Shown here piece by piece: positions 9,595-19,900 of a DNA stretch of 64,000 bases (position 1 is the stretch's first letter; each line of letters opens with the position of its first letter). A program made the position numbers and the translations under genes. The notes below the pieces were generated by a model. The model was not told the DNA's origin. It searched no databases and saw only the letters and a list, made by a program, of their open reading frames with translations. This stretch comes from Novosphingobium sediminis (GTDB lineage: Bacteria > Pseudomonadota > Alphaproteobacteria > Sphingomonadales > Sphingomonadaceae): contig NZ_BJYR01000003.1 of NCBI RefSeq assembly GCF_007991615.1, forward strand, positions 106,419 to 170,418, in the 5' to 3' direction.

Positions 9595-9975
9595 ATGGCC
9601 GAGCCGCCCTTCACCAGTCTGCGCTATCCGCTCGCGGTTGACCCTGCACGCGGGCGGCTTGGGCAGGAGCAGGACTTCGACGCGCATGTCGAGCAGCTGG
9701 TCATGCAGGTGCTGCTGACCGCGCCGGGAGAGCGCATCAACCGCCCCGATTTCGGCTGCGGGGTTAAGCGGCTGGTCTTTGCTCCCGGCGGGGAAGTCGC
9801 CGCGACACTCGCGCAGGCCACGATCTATCAGGCGCTGACGACCTGGCTGGGCGATGTCATCACCGTCACTGAAGTCACCGCCCGCGCTGACGATGCCGCC
9901 CTGCTGGTGCGCATCGGCTATGCCGTGAAGGTGCTCGGCCAGCGCCGCTACCTCAACCTGCGGGTGACGCCATGA
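9595..9975 (+). CDS. gpW/gp25-family baseplate wedge protein
   Basis: This 126-residue protein has the gp25 fold signature: a VEQLVMQVLLTAPGERINRP helix-turn, then FGCGVKRLVF and a central helix, ending in QRRYLNLRVTP. gp25 proteins bridge the baseplate wedges and start sheath polymerisation; the lysozyme activity of T4 gp25 homologues is generally absent. The ATG at 9595 is chosen over the longer frame from 9511 because AGGAGGAACG lies directly upstream and the longer version would overlap the PAAR-like gene. Its TGA overlaps the next ATG (ATGA), implying translational coupling with the gpJ-like gene. Confidence 0.85.
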   Translation: MAEPPFTSLRYPLAVDPARGRLGQEQDFDAHVEQLVMQVLLTAPGERINRPDFGCGVKRLVFAPGGEVAATLAQATIYQALTTWLGDVITVTEVTARADDAALLVRIGYAVKVLGQRRYLNLRVTP

Positions 9976-12419
9976 GCATCGACCGCGCCGATCTCCTGCG
10001 CGCCTCGACGACGCTGACGGGCATTGATTTCGTCGCCGTGTCACCCTCGCAGACCGTGCTCACTGTGTTCCTGCAGCACGATGTCCTGCCCGCAGCCGTG
10101 GCAGCACAGCTTGCCGCCCTCGCGGTAGAGGACATCCATATCGAGGCGATCGGTGCGGTCGATCCGGTGCGCGTGCCGGTGATCCAGTCCGCCTCCCCGC
10201 TCCCCGCGCCGGTCGATGGCCGCGCCGTGCTGCAGTTCCTCACCGCCATGCCCGGCGGCTTTGGCGATTACCGGCTGCGCATCGATAGTCCGGTGATCGA
10301 TCCCTACTTCAACAACATCCGCTTCAGCTTCAAGGCGGCCTGCGACAGCGATCTCGATTGCGAAGCCGATCCCCGCGCCTGCCCGCCAGACGAGCAGGTG
10401 GACTTCCCGGTCGATTACCGCGCGCGCGATTTCTGGAGCTTCCGCCGCGCGCTGACCGACTTTGCCGCGCAGCGCTATCCCGATTGGCAAGACCGCCTCG
10501 AAGCCGACATCGGCATGATGGTCCTCGAACTGACGGCAGCGCTGGGGGACGAGTTCGCCTATGCCAACGACCGGCTCAGCCGCGAAGGGCGGCTCGATCA
10601 GGCCAGCCAGCGCCGCTCGCTGCGCCACCTCGCGCGGCTGGTCGATTCCCAGCTAGACGATGGCGCGGGCGCTTTCGCATGGATAGATGTTCAGGCCTCT
10701 GCTGCGGGCGTTGTCGATGCGGGCACCGCGATCACCGATGCGCAGCGGCAGCTGGTGTTCGAGATCGGCCGCGGGCTTGCCGACCAGCCGCTGGCATCGC
10801 CGCCCCAGCCACCCGCAAAGTTCGCCATCGATCCCGCGCGCAACGAGATCGCAGCCTATATCTGGGACGAAAACGACACCTGCCTCCTCGCCGGCACCAC
10901 CGAGCTGACCATCACCGGGGCGCATGAAGCGCAGCTCCAGCCCGATGCGGCCATCGATGCCGAAGGGCGCTGGGTACTGCTGATGACCCGTCCGCCCTCA
11001 CCCGACGTTCCCGAACGGCGGCTGGTCGTCCGTCTCAAGGACGCGCGCGATGATGTTGATCCGTTGACTTCAGCGCCGATCACCCGGCTTGTGCTGGAAA
11101 CCCCGGCGGCGTTCGATCTCGATCTCGAAACGCTGGTGCTGCGCGCCAATCTCCTGCCAGCCACTGCCGGTGCCGCGCATCAAGCGCGCTTCCGCATCGG
11201 CCCGCCCGATGGCCCTGCCGATCCTGACGCGGTTCTGCCCATGGCAGTCGAGCGCGTGGGGGCGGACAGCACCGTCTGCTACCCCGATCCGGGCAGCCCG
11301 GCCGATCTGGCGGCGCGGGTCAAGACTTTGTTCTCGCTTGCCGGATCAGACGAGACGCCGCTTGTCTGGCATGCCGATCCATCGGGCGCGCTGCACCCCG
11401 AAGTGCAAGTGCTGTGCGAACGCGACACGTCTGCATGGCAGTGGCAGCCCGCGCTGGTGGGCGAAACCACTGCCGAGCCCGACGACCGCTTCTTCACGCT
11501 GGAAGACGGGCTCTACCACCGCGTGGTCGGCTTCGAACGCTTCGGCAAGGTCACCGAACTGATCGACTATGCCACCGGCGAGGGCACCACCCTGCGCTTC
11601 GGTGACGGCGTGTTCGGCATGGCTCCCGCAGCCGGAGACCGCTTCACCGTGCGCTACCGCCTCGGCAATGGCAGCCGCGGCAACGCAGCGCCCGATACCT
11701 TGACCGTGCTGCCTGTGGCGGTTCCCGGCGTGGTGTCGGTCAACAACCCGCTCGCGGGGACCGGCGGGCGCGATCCCGAAACGGCGCAGGCCATCCGCAC
11801 CAACGCTCCGCAGGCCTTCCGCGCAATAACTTATCGCGCCGTCCAGCCGGCCGACTACGCACGCATCGCCGAGCGTGACCCCCGCATCCAGAAGGCCGGC
11901 GCCACCAGCCGCTGGACCGGAAGCTGGCCGACGATGTTCGTGACACCCGATCCGCACGAGAGCACCGCCGTTTCTCCCGCACTACGCAAGGATCTCCTGC
12001 TCGCGCTCGACCGCGCGCGGCAGGCAGGCCGCGAATGCAAGCTCATGGCCCCGCGCTATGCCGATTTCGATCTCGAGATCAGGCTCTGCGTCGCCGCCAA
12101 TGCCTATCGCGGCGAAGTGGAGGAAGCCGCGCTCGCCGCGCTGTTCGGAAAGCCGGGCCAGGGTGGCGGATTCTTCGATCCGGACAACTTCACTTTCGGC
12201 ATGCCGCTTTCGCGCGCGGCGCTGATCGCGGTTCTCCAAGGCGTGCCCGGCGTGTGCGGCGTCGAAGCCATGCGCGTGCGCCGCCCCGGCTATTTCGAGT
12301 GGCGCGCGTTCGACGAACTGAGCCTGCCGGTCGGCCTCAGCGAACTCGTCCGCGTGACGAACAGCCGCGCCCTGCCGGAGCGCGGGGCGGTGCAGCTGAT
12401 CATGGAAGGGGGCGCCTGA
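9972..12419 (+). CDS. Baseplate J/gp6-like wedge protein (first copy)
   Basis: This 815-residue protein is of the 'putative baseplate assembly protein' type. Landmarks include VDFPVDYRARDFWSFRRALTD (about 140) and a helical FAAQRYPDWQDR segment. There is a LRFGDGVFGMAPAAGDRFTV beta region (about 545) and an ITYRAVQPADYARIAERDP stretch (about 620) typical of J-like proteins. These proteins form the ring of wedges around the hub in contractile tails. It is translationally coupled on both sides: ATGA with gp25 and TGATG with the next gene. A second, related wedge protein follows, as is usual in eCIS baseplates where two different gp6/gp7-like proteins are used. Confidence 0.82.
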   Translation: MSIDRADLLRASTTLTGIDFVAVSPSQTVLTVFLQHDVLPAAVAAQLAALAVEDIHIEAIGAVDPVRVPVIQSASPLPAPVDGRAVLQFLTAMPGGFGDYRLRIDSPVIDPYFNNIRFSFKAACDSDLDCEADPRACPPDEQVDFPVDYRARDFWSFRRALTDFAAQRYPDWQDRLEADIGMMVLELTAALGDEFAYANDRLSREGRLDQASQRRSLRHLARLVDSQLDDGAGAFAWIDVQASAAGVVDAGTAITDAQRQLVFEIGRGLADQPLASPPQPPAKFAIDPARNEIAAYIWDENDTCLLAGTTELTITGAHEAQLQPDAAIDAEGRWVLLMTRPPSPDVPERRLVVRLKDARDDVDPLTSAPITRLVLETPAAFDLDLETLVLRANLLPATAGAAHQARFRIGPPDGPADPDAVLPMAVERVGADSTVCYPDPGSPADLAARVKTLFSLAGSDETPLVWHADPSGALHPEVQVLCERDTSAWQWQPALVGETTAEPDDRFFTLEDGLYHRVVGFERFGKVTELIDYATGEGTTLRFGDGVFGMAPAAGDRFTVRYRLGNGSRGNAAPDTLTVLPVAVPGVVSVNNPLAGTGGRDPETAQAIRTNAPQAFRAITYRAVQPADYARIAERDPRIQKAGATSRWTGSWPTMFVTPDPHESTAVSPALRKDLLLALDRARQAGRECKLMAPRYADFDLEIRLCVAANAYRGEVEEAALAALFGKPGQGGGFFDPDNFTFGMPLSRAALIAVLQGVPGVCGVEAMRVRRPGYFEWRAFDELSLPVGLSELVRVTNSRALPERGAVQLIMEGGA

Positions 12420-14755
12420 TGGCCTGCACTTGCGACACGCATGATTGCACTGCCCTTGCCATCCCGGCAGGCCTGCAGACAATTCCGCGCGCCATCGGGA
12501 CGTTTTCCGAGTGGCGCACGGCCCTCCTCGGCGCGATCGGCCGCGAGCCGCTGCTCGATGCGTGGCGGGCGCGGGACCGTGCCGATTTCGGCGTCATGCT
12601 CACTGAAATGTTCGCCTACATGGGCGACGTCACCAGCTTCTACGACATGCGTACCTGCAACGCGGCCTATCTCGGCACGGCGAGCGATCCGGCAGCCGTG
12701 CGGGCGCTGACCGGGCTACTGGGATACAAGCCAAGGCCCGGCCTCGGCGCATCGGTCTGGCTCTCTGCGCAGGCCGACGGGGTGCGGCCTGTCAGCATTC
12801 CGCAAGGCACCGCGTTCCGGTCGGGCGCCTTCCCCGGCAGCCCGCCGCAAGTGTTCGAGGTGCAGCAAGCCGAAACCGCCGATCCACGCGTCAACCGGCT
12901 GGCGATCGACCGTGTACCCGCGACGTCCCTTCCCTCGCCGCTGACCGGCCTGCCGGTTGAAGCAAGCACCCTGCGCGCCGGGAGCGGCACGCTGGTTGTG
13001 ATAGCCTCCCCCGGTGGCCTCGTCGCGGCTCGCATTGCGCAGGCCGCCCCCATGGCCCTGCGGATCCGCCGCCCGGTCACCATGGCGGCGTTCGCTGCCG
13101 CCGTGACGCCGCCCTCCGGCGCGACTTATGCCAACACGCGCCTGCTGCGCGGCGGCGCGCGCTGCGGCGTGTGGAAGCATTCGGCGGTTGCGGGCGATCC
13201 GGCGGTGCTCTCGGGCGCGACGCTCGCGCTGGAAGCACGGGTTCCGATCCACGCAGGCGATGTGGTGGCGTTCGAAGCAGGCGGCGTGATCGCTGCGCGC
13301 TGTGTCATCAGCGTTGGCGAGGCGCAGTTTACCGTGCTTGCCGGGCAGACCAGCACACTAACCGACAGCGCCAACAAGGTCAGCACGCTCGTCAGCCCCG
13401 CAGTCACCGTAGGCACTACGACGATCACGCTGGACAGCGCCCTCCCCTATGCGGCGGCTGATCTGCCCGGCCTTGTGGTCCACTATGCCATGGCCGATGC
13501 CGCAACGCTCCACGCGCCGCTCAAGGATACACTGGCGAGCGGCGACCCGGTGCACCTTCCCGATTTTATCGACCCGCCCCGCGTACCGGTCACCCATGTT
13601 GCGCTTGAAGATGCGCACGGCGAGGCGGTGGTCACCAGCGGCGCGCTCGATGCGGCATCGCGCAGCGCAGCCTTGTCTGCCGCGCCGATCTGGCCGCAGG
13701 ACCTGGTCCAGCCCGTCAAGCTCTATGGCAACACCTTCCTCGCCACGCGCGGCGAAAGCGTGCACGGTGAGGTGATCGGCACAGGCAACGCCGCCCTCCC
13801 GCTCCAGACGTTCCGCCTGAAGAAAAAGCCGCTTACCTACCTTGCCGCAGCCAATGCCGCCGGGCGTGTCAGCACGCTCGCCATCCATGTCGGCGGGGTC
13901 CAATGGCGCGAAGTAGATAGCTTCTACGGCCAGCCCGCCGATGCGCCGGTCTATGTCGTGCGCCACGATGCGCAGGGTGAGACCGACATCGATTTCGGCG
14001 GCGCTTTGCGCCTGCCGAGCGGCGCGCAGGTTACCGCCGACTACCGCTTTGGCGCCGGTTCGGCAGTGCCGCCTGCCGATAGCGTCAAGCAGATCGCCCG
14101 GCCCATCGCCAAGCTGCGCTCGGTCCGCAACGTGCTGCCCGCGTTCGGCGGGGCTGATGCCGAAGCGGCAGAGGAAATCCGCTATCGCGGGCCGGCCTCG
14201 GCGCTCCTGCTGGGCCGTGCAATCTCGCTTGTCGATATAGAAGCAGCGGCTGCGCAGACCTCGGGCGTCCGGGCTGTGCGCGCGGTGTGGGCGTGGGACA
14301 GGACCGGGCAGCGCCCAGCTGCGATGGTCCGCTACATCGGCGATCCGCAGCTTGCCGCACCGATCCGCGCCGCCTTGCGCGCGCTTGCAGAGGATGACGC
14401 GCCGATTACTGTCATCAGCGCCGCCGCGCAATCGGTGCGGCTCGATGTCGCAATCGATGTCTCGCCGGATTACGTCGCCGACGCGGTCGCAGGCGCGGTC
14501 GGTGCGGTGCTGTTCGCGCCGGTCGGCCTGCCCGGCACCGGCGGCCTGCTGCGTCCCGAACGGCTCGGGCCGGACAGCGCGGTGTTCGCCAGCATGGTGA
14601 TAAAGGCGATCATGGATGTCCCCGGCGTCACCGCGCTCAGCGCGCTGAGCCTCGACGGCACCCCGTTCACCGATGTCGCCCGCGCCCCGGCTGCAGGATC
14701 CTACTTCGATTTCGCGGACGGCGGCGTGCGCGTCAACGGCCGGTTGGCAGGATAG
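12419..14755 (+). CDS. Baseplate J/gp6-like wedge protein (second copy)
   Basis: A 778-residue protein starting at an ATG that overlaps the preceding TGA; the open frame upstream of this ATG lies inside the previous gene and is not used. The N-terminus (DRADFGVMLTEMFAYMGDVTSFYDMR) and the following ALTGLLGYKPRPG match large baseplate assembly proteins. The centre is beta-rich and Ala/Thr-rich. The C-terminal DIEAAAAQTSGVRAVRAVWAW plus QSVRLDVAIDVSPDYVADAV matches the J-type C-terminal domain. It is paralogous in layout to the preceding gene and probably forms the other half of a heteromeric wedge. Confidence 0.78.
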   Translation: MACTCDTHDCTALAIPAGLQTIPRAIGTFSEWRTALLGAIGREPLLDAWRARDRADFGVMLTEMFAYMGDVTSFYDMRTCNAAYLGTASDPAAVRALTGLLGYKPRPGLGASVWLSAQADGVRPVSIPQGTAFRSGAFPGSPPQVFEVQQAETADPRVNRLAIDRVPATSLPSPLTGLPVEASTLRAGSGTLVVIASPGGLVAARIAQAAPMALRIRRPVTMAAFAAAVTPPSGATYANTRLLRGGARCGVWKHSAVAGDPAVLSGATLALEARVPIHAGDVVAFEAGGVIAARCVISVGEAQFTVLAGQTSTLTDSANKVSTLVSPAVTVGTTTITLDSALPYAAADLPGLVVHYAMADAATLHAPLKDTLASGDPVHLPDFIDPPRVPVTHVALEDAHGEAVVTSGALDAASRSAALSAAPIWPQDLVQPVKLYGNTFLATRGESVHGEVIGTGNAALPLQTFRLKKKPLTYLAAANAAGRVSTLAIHVGGVQWREVDSFYGQPADAPVYVVRHDAQGETDIDFGGALRLPSGAQVTADYRFGAGSAVPPADSVKQIARPIAKLRSVRNVLPAFGGADAEAAEEIRYRGPASALLLGRAISLVDIEAAAAQTSGVRAVRAVWAWDRTGQRPAAMVRYIGDPQLAAPIRAALRALAEDDAPITVISAAAQSVRLDVAIDVSPDYVADAVAGAVGAVLFAPVGLPGTGGLLRPERLGPDSAVFASMVIKAIMDVPGVTALSALSLDGTPFTDVARAPAAGSYFDFADGGVRVNGRLAG

Positions 14756-14763
14756 GGGGCACC

Positions 14764-16989
14764 ATGGGAACCGCACGCGACTACTACCGCGAATACTACA
14801 CCGAGCGGCTGTGGGATTGGGTGCCCGCCGCGATCCGCGAGGCAGACGAGACCGAGGGCGGCTCGGCCCTGCGCGCGCTGCTGCGGGCTTTCGCCAGCCA
14901 GGCGGCCGTGATGAAGCGCAGCCAGGACCGCTTGTGGGACGACATGTTCGTCGAGTTGGCCGACGACTGGGCCGTCCCCTACATTGCCGAACTCGTGGCC
15001 GCCCGGCTGGTCTCCGCGCTCAATCCGCGCGGGCGGCGCAGCGATGTTGCCAAGACCATCTACTACCGCCGCCGCAAGGGCACGCTCGCGGTCCTCGAGC
15101 AGCTTTGCGACGATATTGCGGGGTGGGACGCCAAGCTGGTGGAGGAGTTCCGCCGCCTCGCCCGCAGCCGCCACGGCCTCGATGGCTCCGCAGCGACAGG
15201 CCGGGTGACCGGCACGCCGGAAGGCGGGCTTGCCGATCTGCGCTCGGTGCGCGGCAGCCTGCTCACCGGCGATGCCTTTGACGAATTTCACTACACCCCG
15301 GAAATGCGGCGCCCCCGCGACCGGCTCGGCCTGCGCGGCATTCCGGTGCTGGGCTTCCATCTGCACCGGCTCACGCTGGTCCAGTTCAGCGATGTGACGC
15401 CCCGCCTCGTCAGGAACCTCGCGGGTACGCGTGATGGCTATGCGTTCGATCCCAGCGGGCGCGACGTGCCGCTGTTTGGGCGCGGGCGGGCGCGCGGCGA
15501 TTGGAGCCAGTGGCGCAGCGCAGCGGAAGGCGAGCTTCCCCGCGTGATCGACTGCCGGCTCTACAACGAGGAGATCTTCGCGGTCGGCGATCCGGTCATC
15601 GCGTGGATTCGCAGCACGGGGCTGATCGCCAATCAGGCCACACGCCGCGCCTGCGCCAAAAGCCTCTCCCAGATCGCCGGGCAACGCTTTGCGACGCGCG
15701 CAGCGCTGCGGCGGGTGCTGGGCGGCTTGCCGCAAGGCGCAGTGCTGACCAGTGCGGGCGTCTTTGCCGAAATTCTCGCCCGCACTCTCACCGAAGACAG
15801 CGGCGCGGTGGTGCTACAGGATGCCGTGGCGCTCGGCCTGAAGGGTGCGGCCCCCATCCCGCGAGCGGCGATGCGGGCGGCAGACCTCGGCGATTGGAAC
15901 CGCACCGCGCCGCCGGGCATCGACCTGCTGTTCGATCCGGCGCGCGGGCGGCTGCTGTTCGATCCCGGCGCCGCGCTGCCTGCAGACCTGCGTGCACGCT
16001 ACACGGTGGGCATGAGCGCCCCGATCGGCGCGGGCGCCTTCGGGCGGCGCAATGCCCAGTCCGCCGCGAGCGTGCATTGGGCGCAGCGCTCTACCGCTGC
16101 CGGGGTGCCTGCGAACGGCGTGCTTGAGCTTTCGGACAGCACCACGTTTGACAACCCGCCAAACCAGCCCGCGATCACCGACCTCACGATCCGTGCCCGC
16201 GAACAGGAACGCCCCTATGTTCGCCTAGCCGCCGATTGGAAGCTTGGCGCGAGCGGCAACAACCGCACGCTGGTAATCGACGGGCTGTGGATCGGCGCGC
16301 TCACGGGCCAACTCCAGATTGAAGGCTCCTTCGCCAAGGTAACGCTGCGCTACTGCACGCTCGATCCCGGCGGCACAGATGGCGCGGGCGGCGTGATCCC
16401 GCCTTGCGGCCTCGTCATCACCGGCTCGGTCGACGAACTCGTCATCGAAAACTGCATTCTTCCCGGCCTCACGCTCAGCGGCGCAGGTGCCTCGCTTGAT
16501 CGCCTTGTTGTCCGCGGCAGCATCATCGATGCCGCCAAGACCGGCGCGACCGGGATCATCGCCCCGCGCACGGCCGCGACGATGACGAACTGCACCGTGA
16601 TCGGCAGCGCGATCGACGGGCTCGCCCTTGATGTCGAGAAACTGGACGCCAGCGATACCCTCGTCGCGGCCCGCGCCGATGTAACCGACCTCCAATCGGG
16701 CTGCTTCCGCTTCTCTGCGCGCGGGCCGGGATCGCGCGTGCCGCACCCTTATGAATCGCACCTACTGGACGATCTGCAGCGGCTGTTCGCCTCCCGCCGG
16801 TTTGGCAATCCTGCCTACGCAGAGCTTTCCGAAACCGCACCCGCCGCCATCCGGCGCGGGTCCGAAGACCAGTGCGAGATCGGCGCCTGGGCGGGCGAGC
16901 GCCGCCCGATCCGGCTCGATGGGCTGCGCGCCAAGATCGACGAATACATGCCCTTTGGCCGCTTGCCGGCCCTGATCGTGGAGAACTGA
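14764..16989 (+). CDS. Tail protein I-like N-terminus fused to a beta-helix C-terminus
   Basis: In this 741-residue protein the first 150 residues resemble tail protein I and related outer-wedge proteins: ALLRAFASQAAVMKRSQDRLWDDMF, then YYRRRKGTLAVLEQLCDDIAGW. The C-terminal half (about 440-640) is a run of short beta repeats with Asn/Cys/Gly turns (LTIRAREQERPYVRLAADW, VIENCILPGLTLSG, MTNCTVIGSAIDG), which suggests a right-handed beta-helix. The fusion joins a baseplate periphery domain to a fold common in phage tailspikes, so a receptor-facing or fibre-anchoring role is plausible. Nine bases separate it from the preceding gene and one base from the next. Confidence 0.65.
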   Translation: MGTARDYYREYYTERLWDWVPAAIREADETEGGSALRALLRAFASQAAVMKRSQDRLWDDMFVELADDWAVPYIAELVAARLVSALNPRGRRSDVAKTIYYRRRKGTLAVLEQLCDDIAGWDAKLVEEFRRLARSRHGLDGSAATGRVTGTPEGGLADLRSVRGSLLTGDAFDEFHYTPEMRRPRDRLGLRGIPVLGFHLHRLTLVQFSDVTPRLVRNLAGTRDGYAFDPSGRDVPLFGRGRARGDWSQWRSAAEGELPRVIDCRLYNEEIFAVGDPVIAWIRSTGLIANQATRRACAKSLSQIAGQRFATRAALRRVLGGLPQGAVLTSAGVFAEILARTLTEDSGAVVLQDAVALGLKGAAPIPRAAMRAADLGDWNRTAPPGIDLLFDPARGRLLFDPGAALPADLRARYTVGMSAPIGAGAFGRRNAQSAASVHWAQRSTAAGVPANGVLELSDSTTFDNPPNQPAITDLTIRAREQERPYVRLAADWKLGASGNNRTLVIDGLWIGALTGQLQIEGSFAKVTLRYCTLDPGGTDGAGGVIPPCGLVITGSVDELVIENCILPGLTLSGAGASLDRLVVRGSIIDAAKTGATGIIAPRTAATMTNCTVIGSAIDGLALDVEKLDASDTLVAARADVTDLQSGCFRFSARGPGSRVPHPYESHLLDDLQRLFASRRFGNPAYAELSETAPAAIRRGSEDQCEIGAWAGERRPIRLDGLRAKIDEYMPFGRLPALIVEN

Positions 16990-16990
16990 G

Positions 16991-19900
16991 ATGTCGACCA
17001 TCGACCTGTCGCGGCAGCTGGGTGACCAGCGCAAGCAGTACGCCGGGGTCCGCCATCAGCAAGGCCGCGTGCTGACCGACGACGATTTCAACGAAGCCTC
17101 CTCGATCGAGGCCGAGGAACTGCGGCGCACCCGCATTCACGCGATCGGCGCCTATGGCGCGCCGGGTGCTGGCTTCCTTCCGGCAGGTTTCGCGGTGAGC
17201 GGCGGCAAGCTCGATTTCACGCTTACTCCGGGCGAACTCTACCTTGGCGGACTGCGGCTCGAAACAAACGGAGGCGAGCATTTCCTCGAGCAGAAGGACT
17301 GGCTCAACTTCGACAAGGCCGCTGCCCCGGCAGCGCCCGCACCGGGCGTAAAGCGCACCGATCTTGTCTGGATCGAGGCATGGCAGCAGCCGGTTACCGC
17401 GGCGGAGGACAGCGAGCTGTTCGAAGTCGCGCTCGGCGGGCCGGATACTTCCGCGCGCTGGCGCACGATGCGCCGCGTCCATGTCCTGCCCGGAGTGACC
17501 GGCAGCGCCTGCCCCGCCGCTTGGGCTGCCGCTCTCGCCAGTTTTGCGCCGATGGGCAGCATCGCTCCCGACATGGAAATGACGACGACAGCCACGCTGA
17601 CCGTGGGCTTTACCGCGCCGGTCAGCGTTGGCGATCTGTGCTCCCCGCCGCAGCCGGGCGGCTATCTCGGCGCGGAAAACCAGGCGATCCGCGTGCAGAT
17701 GGTGGACGCGGGGCACTATACCTGGGGCTATAACAACGCCGCGCCGCTCTACCGCGCCCGGATCTCACCGAAGGCCGGGCAAAATGTCCTGCTCACGCTG
17801 CTCACCCAGCCGCGCGATGCGGCGCACTGGCCGCTGAAGGACATGGTGGTCGAGCTCTTGCCATGGTCCGCCGCGCTGCCCAACGGCGAGCGCGTTGCCG
17901 AAATGGCAGGCCACTTGTGCAAGGTCGCGGTGAGCTACGATCCGGATAGCCAGACATTCGAAATCGACGTTCCGCTGCTCGCCGCCGAGGGCTTCGCCAA
18001 CTGGACCGGACGCAGCGACAAGGGCGCGTTCAATGATCCTGCCGACCCGGATGACGACTTCCTCTACGTGCGTGTATGGGACCGGGGCGACGACCTTGCC
18101 TCACCCGCCGCAATCCCCGTCGCGACGAGCAAGCTTGGCAACACCGGCCTCAGCGTGGCCTTCAACGGCGGCCCCCTGCGCCCCGGCGATCACTGGATCA
18201 TCGCAGCCCGCCCTGCCGCGCCCTCCGCCATCGTGCCCTGGCAACTCACCCTGCCAAGCGGCGCCGCGCCGAACGGCATTCGCCGGTATCGCGCCCCGCT
18301 TGGTTTGATCGAGTGGACCGGCTTAGCCTCAGGCGGTGCCACCGGCGTCCTGATCGACGATTGCCGTCCGCCGTTCCTCCCACTCACCCGCATTCGCGGC
18401 TGCTGCACGGTCACCGTCGGCGACGGGATCGAGAGCTTCGGGATGTTCGATACGATTGCCGCCGCAATCGCCTCGCTGCCCCCCAGCGGCGGCGCGGTCT
18501 GCGTGCTGCCCGGCACGTTCCGCGAGGCGGTGGTGATCGACGGCCTGCACAACATCACCATCCACGGCTGCGGCCCGCGCTCGCGCATCGTCGCGCCAGA
18601 GGAAACCGGAGACAAGTCGGTCGCCATCACCATCAGCGAAAGCGAGGATATCTGCATCGAAACCCTCGCGCTTGAGGGCGGCAATGGTGCGGTCGTCGCG
18701 GTGCGGTCCGGCAAGGCGGTGCGGATCGCCGATTGCCTGATCCAGTTCCGCAACCAGCGCGAGGACTTCTCGCCGTGGACCGCCGTCTACGCAGAGGGCG
18801 AGGCAATCGAGATCGATAACAACATCATCGAGCCGCTGCCCAATACGCTCGAACGGGTCTTCCACAAGCGTGCCGCGCCCGACCGCGCAGTAGACGCCAA
18901 TGCGGCGCGCGGCGGCATCCAGCTTGGCGGCGGCAGCGTCAATGTTCTCGTGCGCGGCAATGTCATCGTTGGCGGCATGGGCAACGGCATCACGCTCGGC
19001 AGCATCCGGCGGATCGACGAGGAAAACCCGGATGGCTCCGACATCCCTGACATCGACCTTGAAGACCCCTGCGCGCCCTGCGACCCGACAGACAGCAGCG
19101 TGCCGCAGGACAACGGCGATGGCACCGTGCGCTTCGTTTCGGCGGGAGACCTCTACGAGATCGAGATCGCGGAAAACGTGATCGCGCGCCACGGCGCAAA
19201 CGGCATCGCAGTCGTCCGCTTCTTCGGCTTCAGCCAGAACACCGGGCTCGAACTCGTCACCGTCCATGATCTCAGGATAACCGGCAACCACATCACCCAC
19301 TGCCTGCGCCATGCCGTCGCCCAGCCGAAATCGGCGATGATCCTGTTCCTCGGCTACGGCGGCATATCCCTCGCGCTGACGACCGGTCTGGTGATCGAGG
19401 GCAATCTGATCGAACGCAATGGCCGCGACTGGCTCACGCCGGTCTGCGGGGTGTTCGTGCTGGTGGCCGATGGCCTTGCCATCGAGCGCAATGTGATCCG
19501 CGCGAACGGCACGCCCTCGGACGAGCCTGCCGAAGCAGCGCAAGAGGGCATCCGTGCGGGCATCCATGTCTGGCTCGCCTTGACGCTCAATCTGCCCGGG
19601 ACCGCCAAATACGGCTTTGCCAAATCGATGGTGGCCGAAGGCACGGCGCGCATGCGCCCCGCTGCGGGGCAGCTGCGCATCCATGGCAACGAAGTCGAAC
19701 AGCCGCTTGGCCGGGCACTGTTCCTGCTTGGCGCAGGGCCAATGGCGATCACCGACAACCGCTTCCTCAGCGAAGCGCTGTCCGAAAAAGTGACGGACCC
19801 GATGGCGCGCACGGTGCTCGTCGCCAACTTCGGGGTGAGCCGTGAATGGACGCTCGGGCTGCTGCTGGCCGCCGTGCTGAAGGTGACTGAAGCGATGGGG

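Noticed and set aside
13358..14776. 472-residue minus-strand open frame
   Set aside because: Antisense shadow of the second J-like gene; Arg/His/Asp-rich with no family signature.
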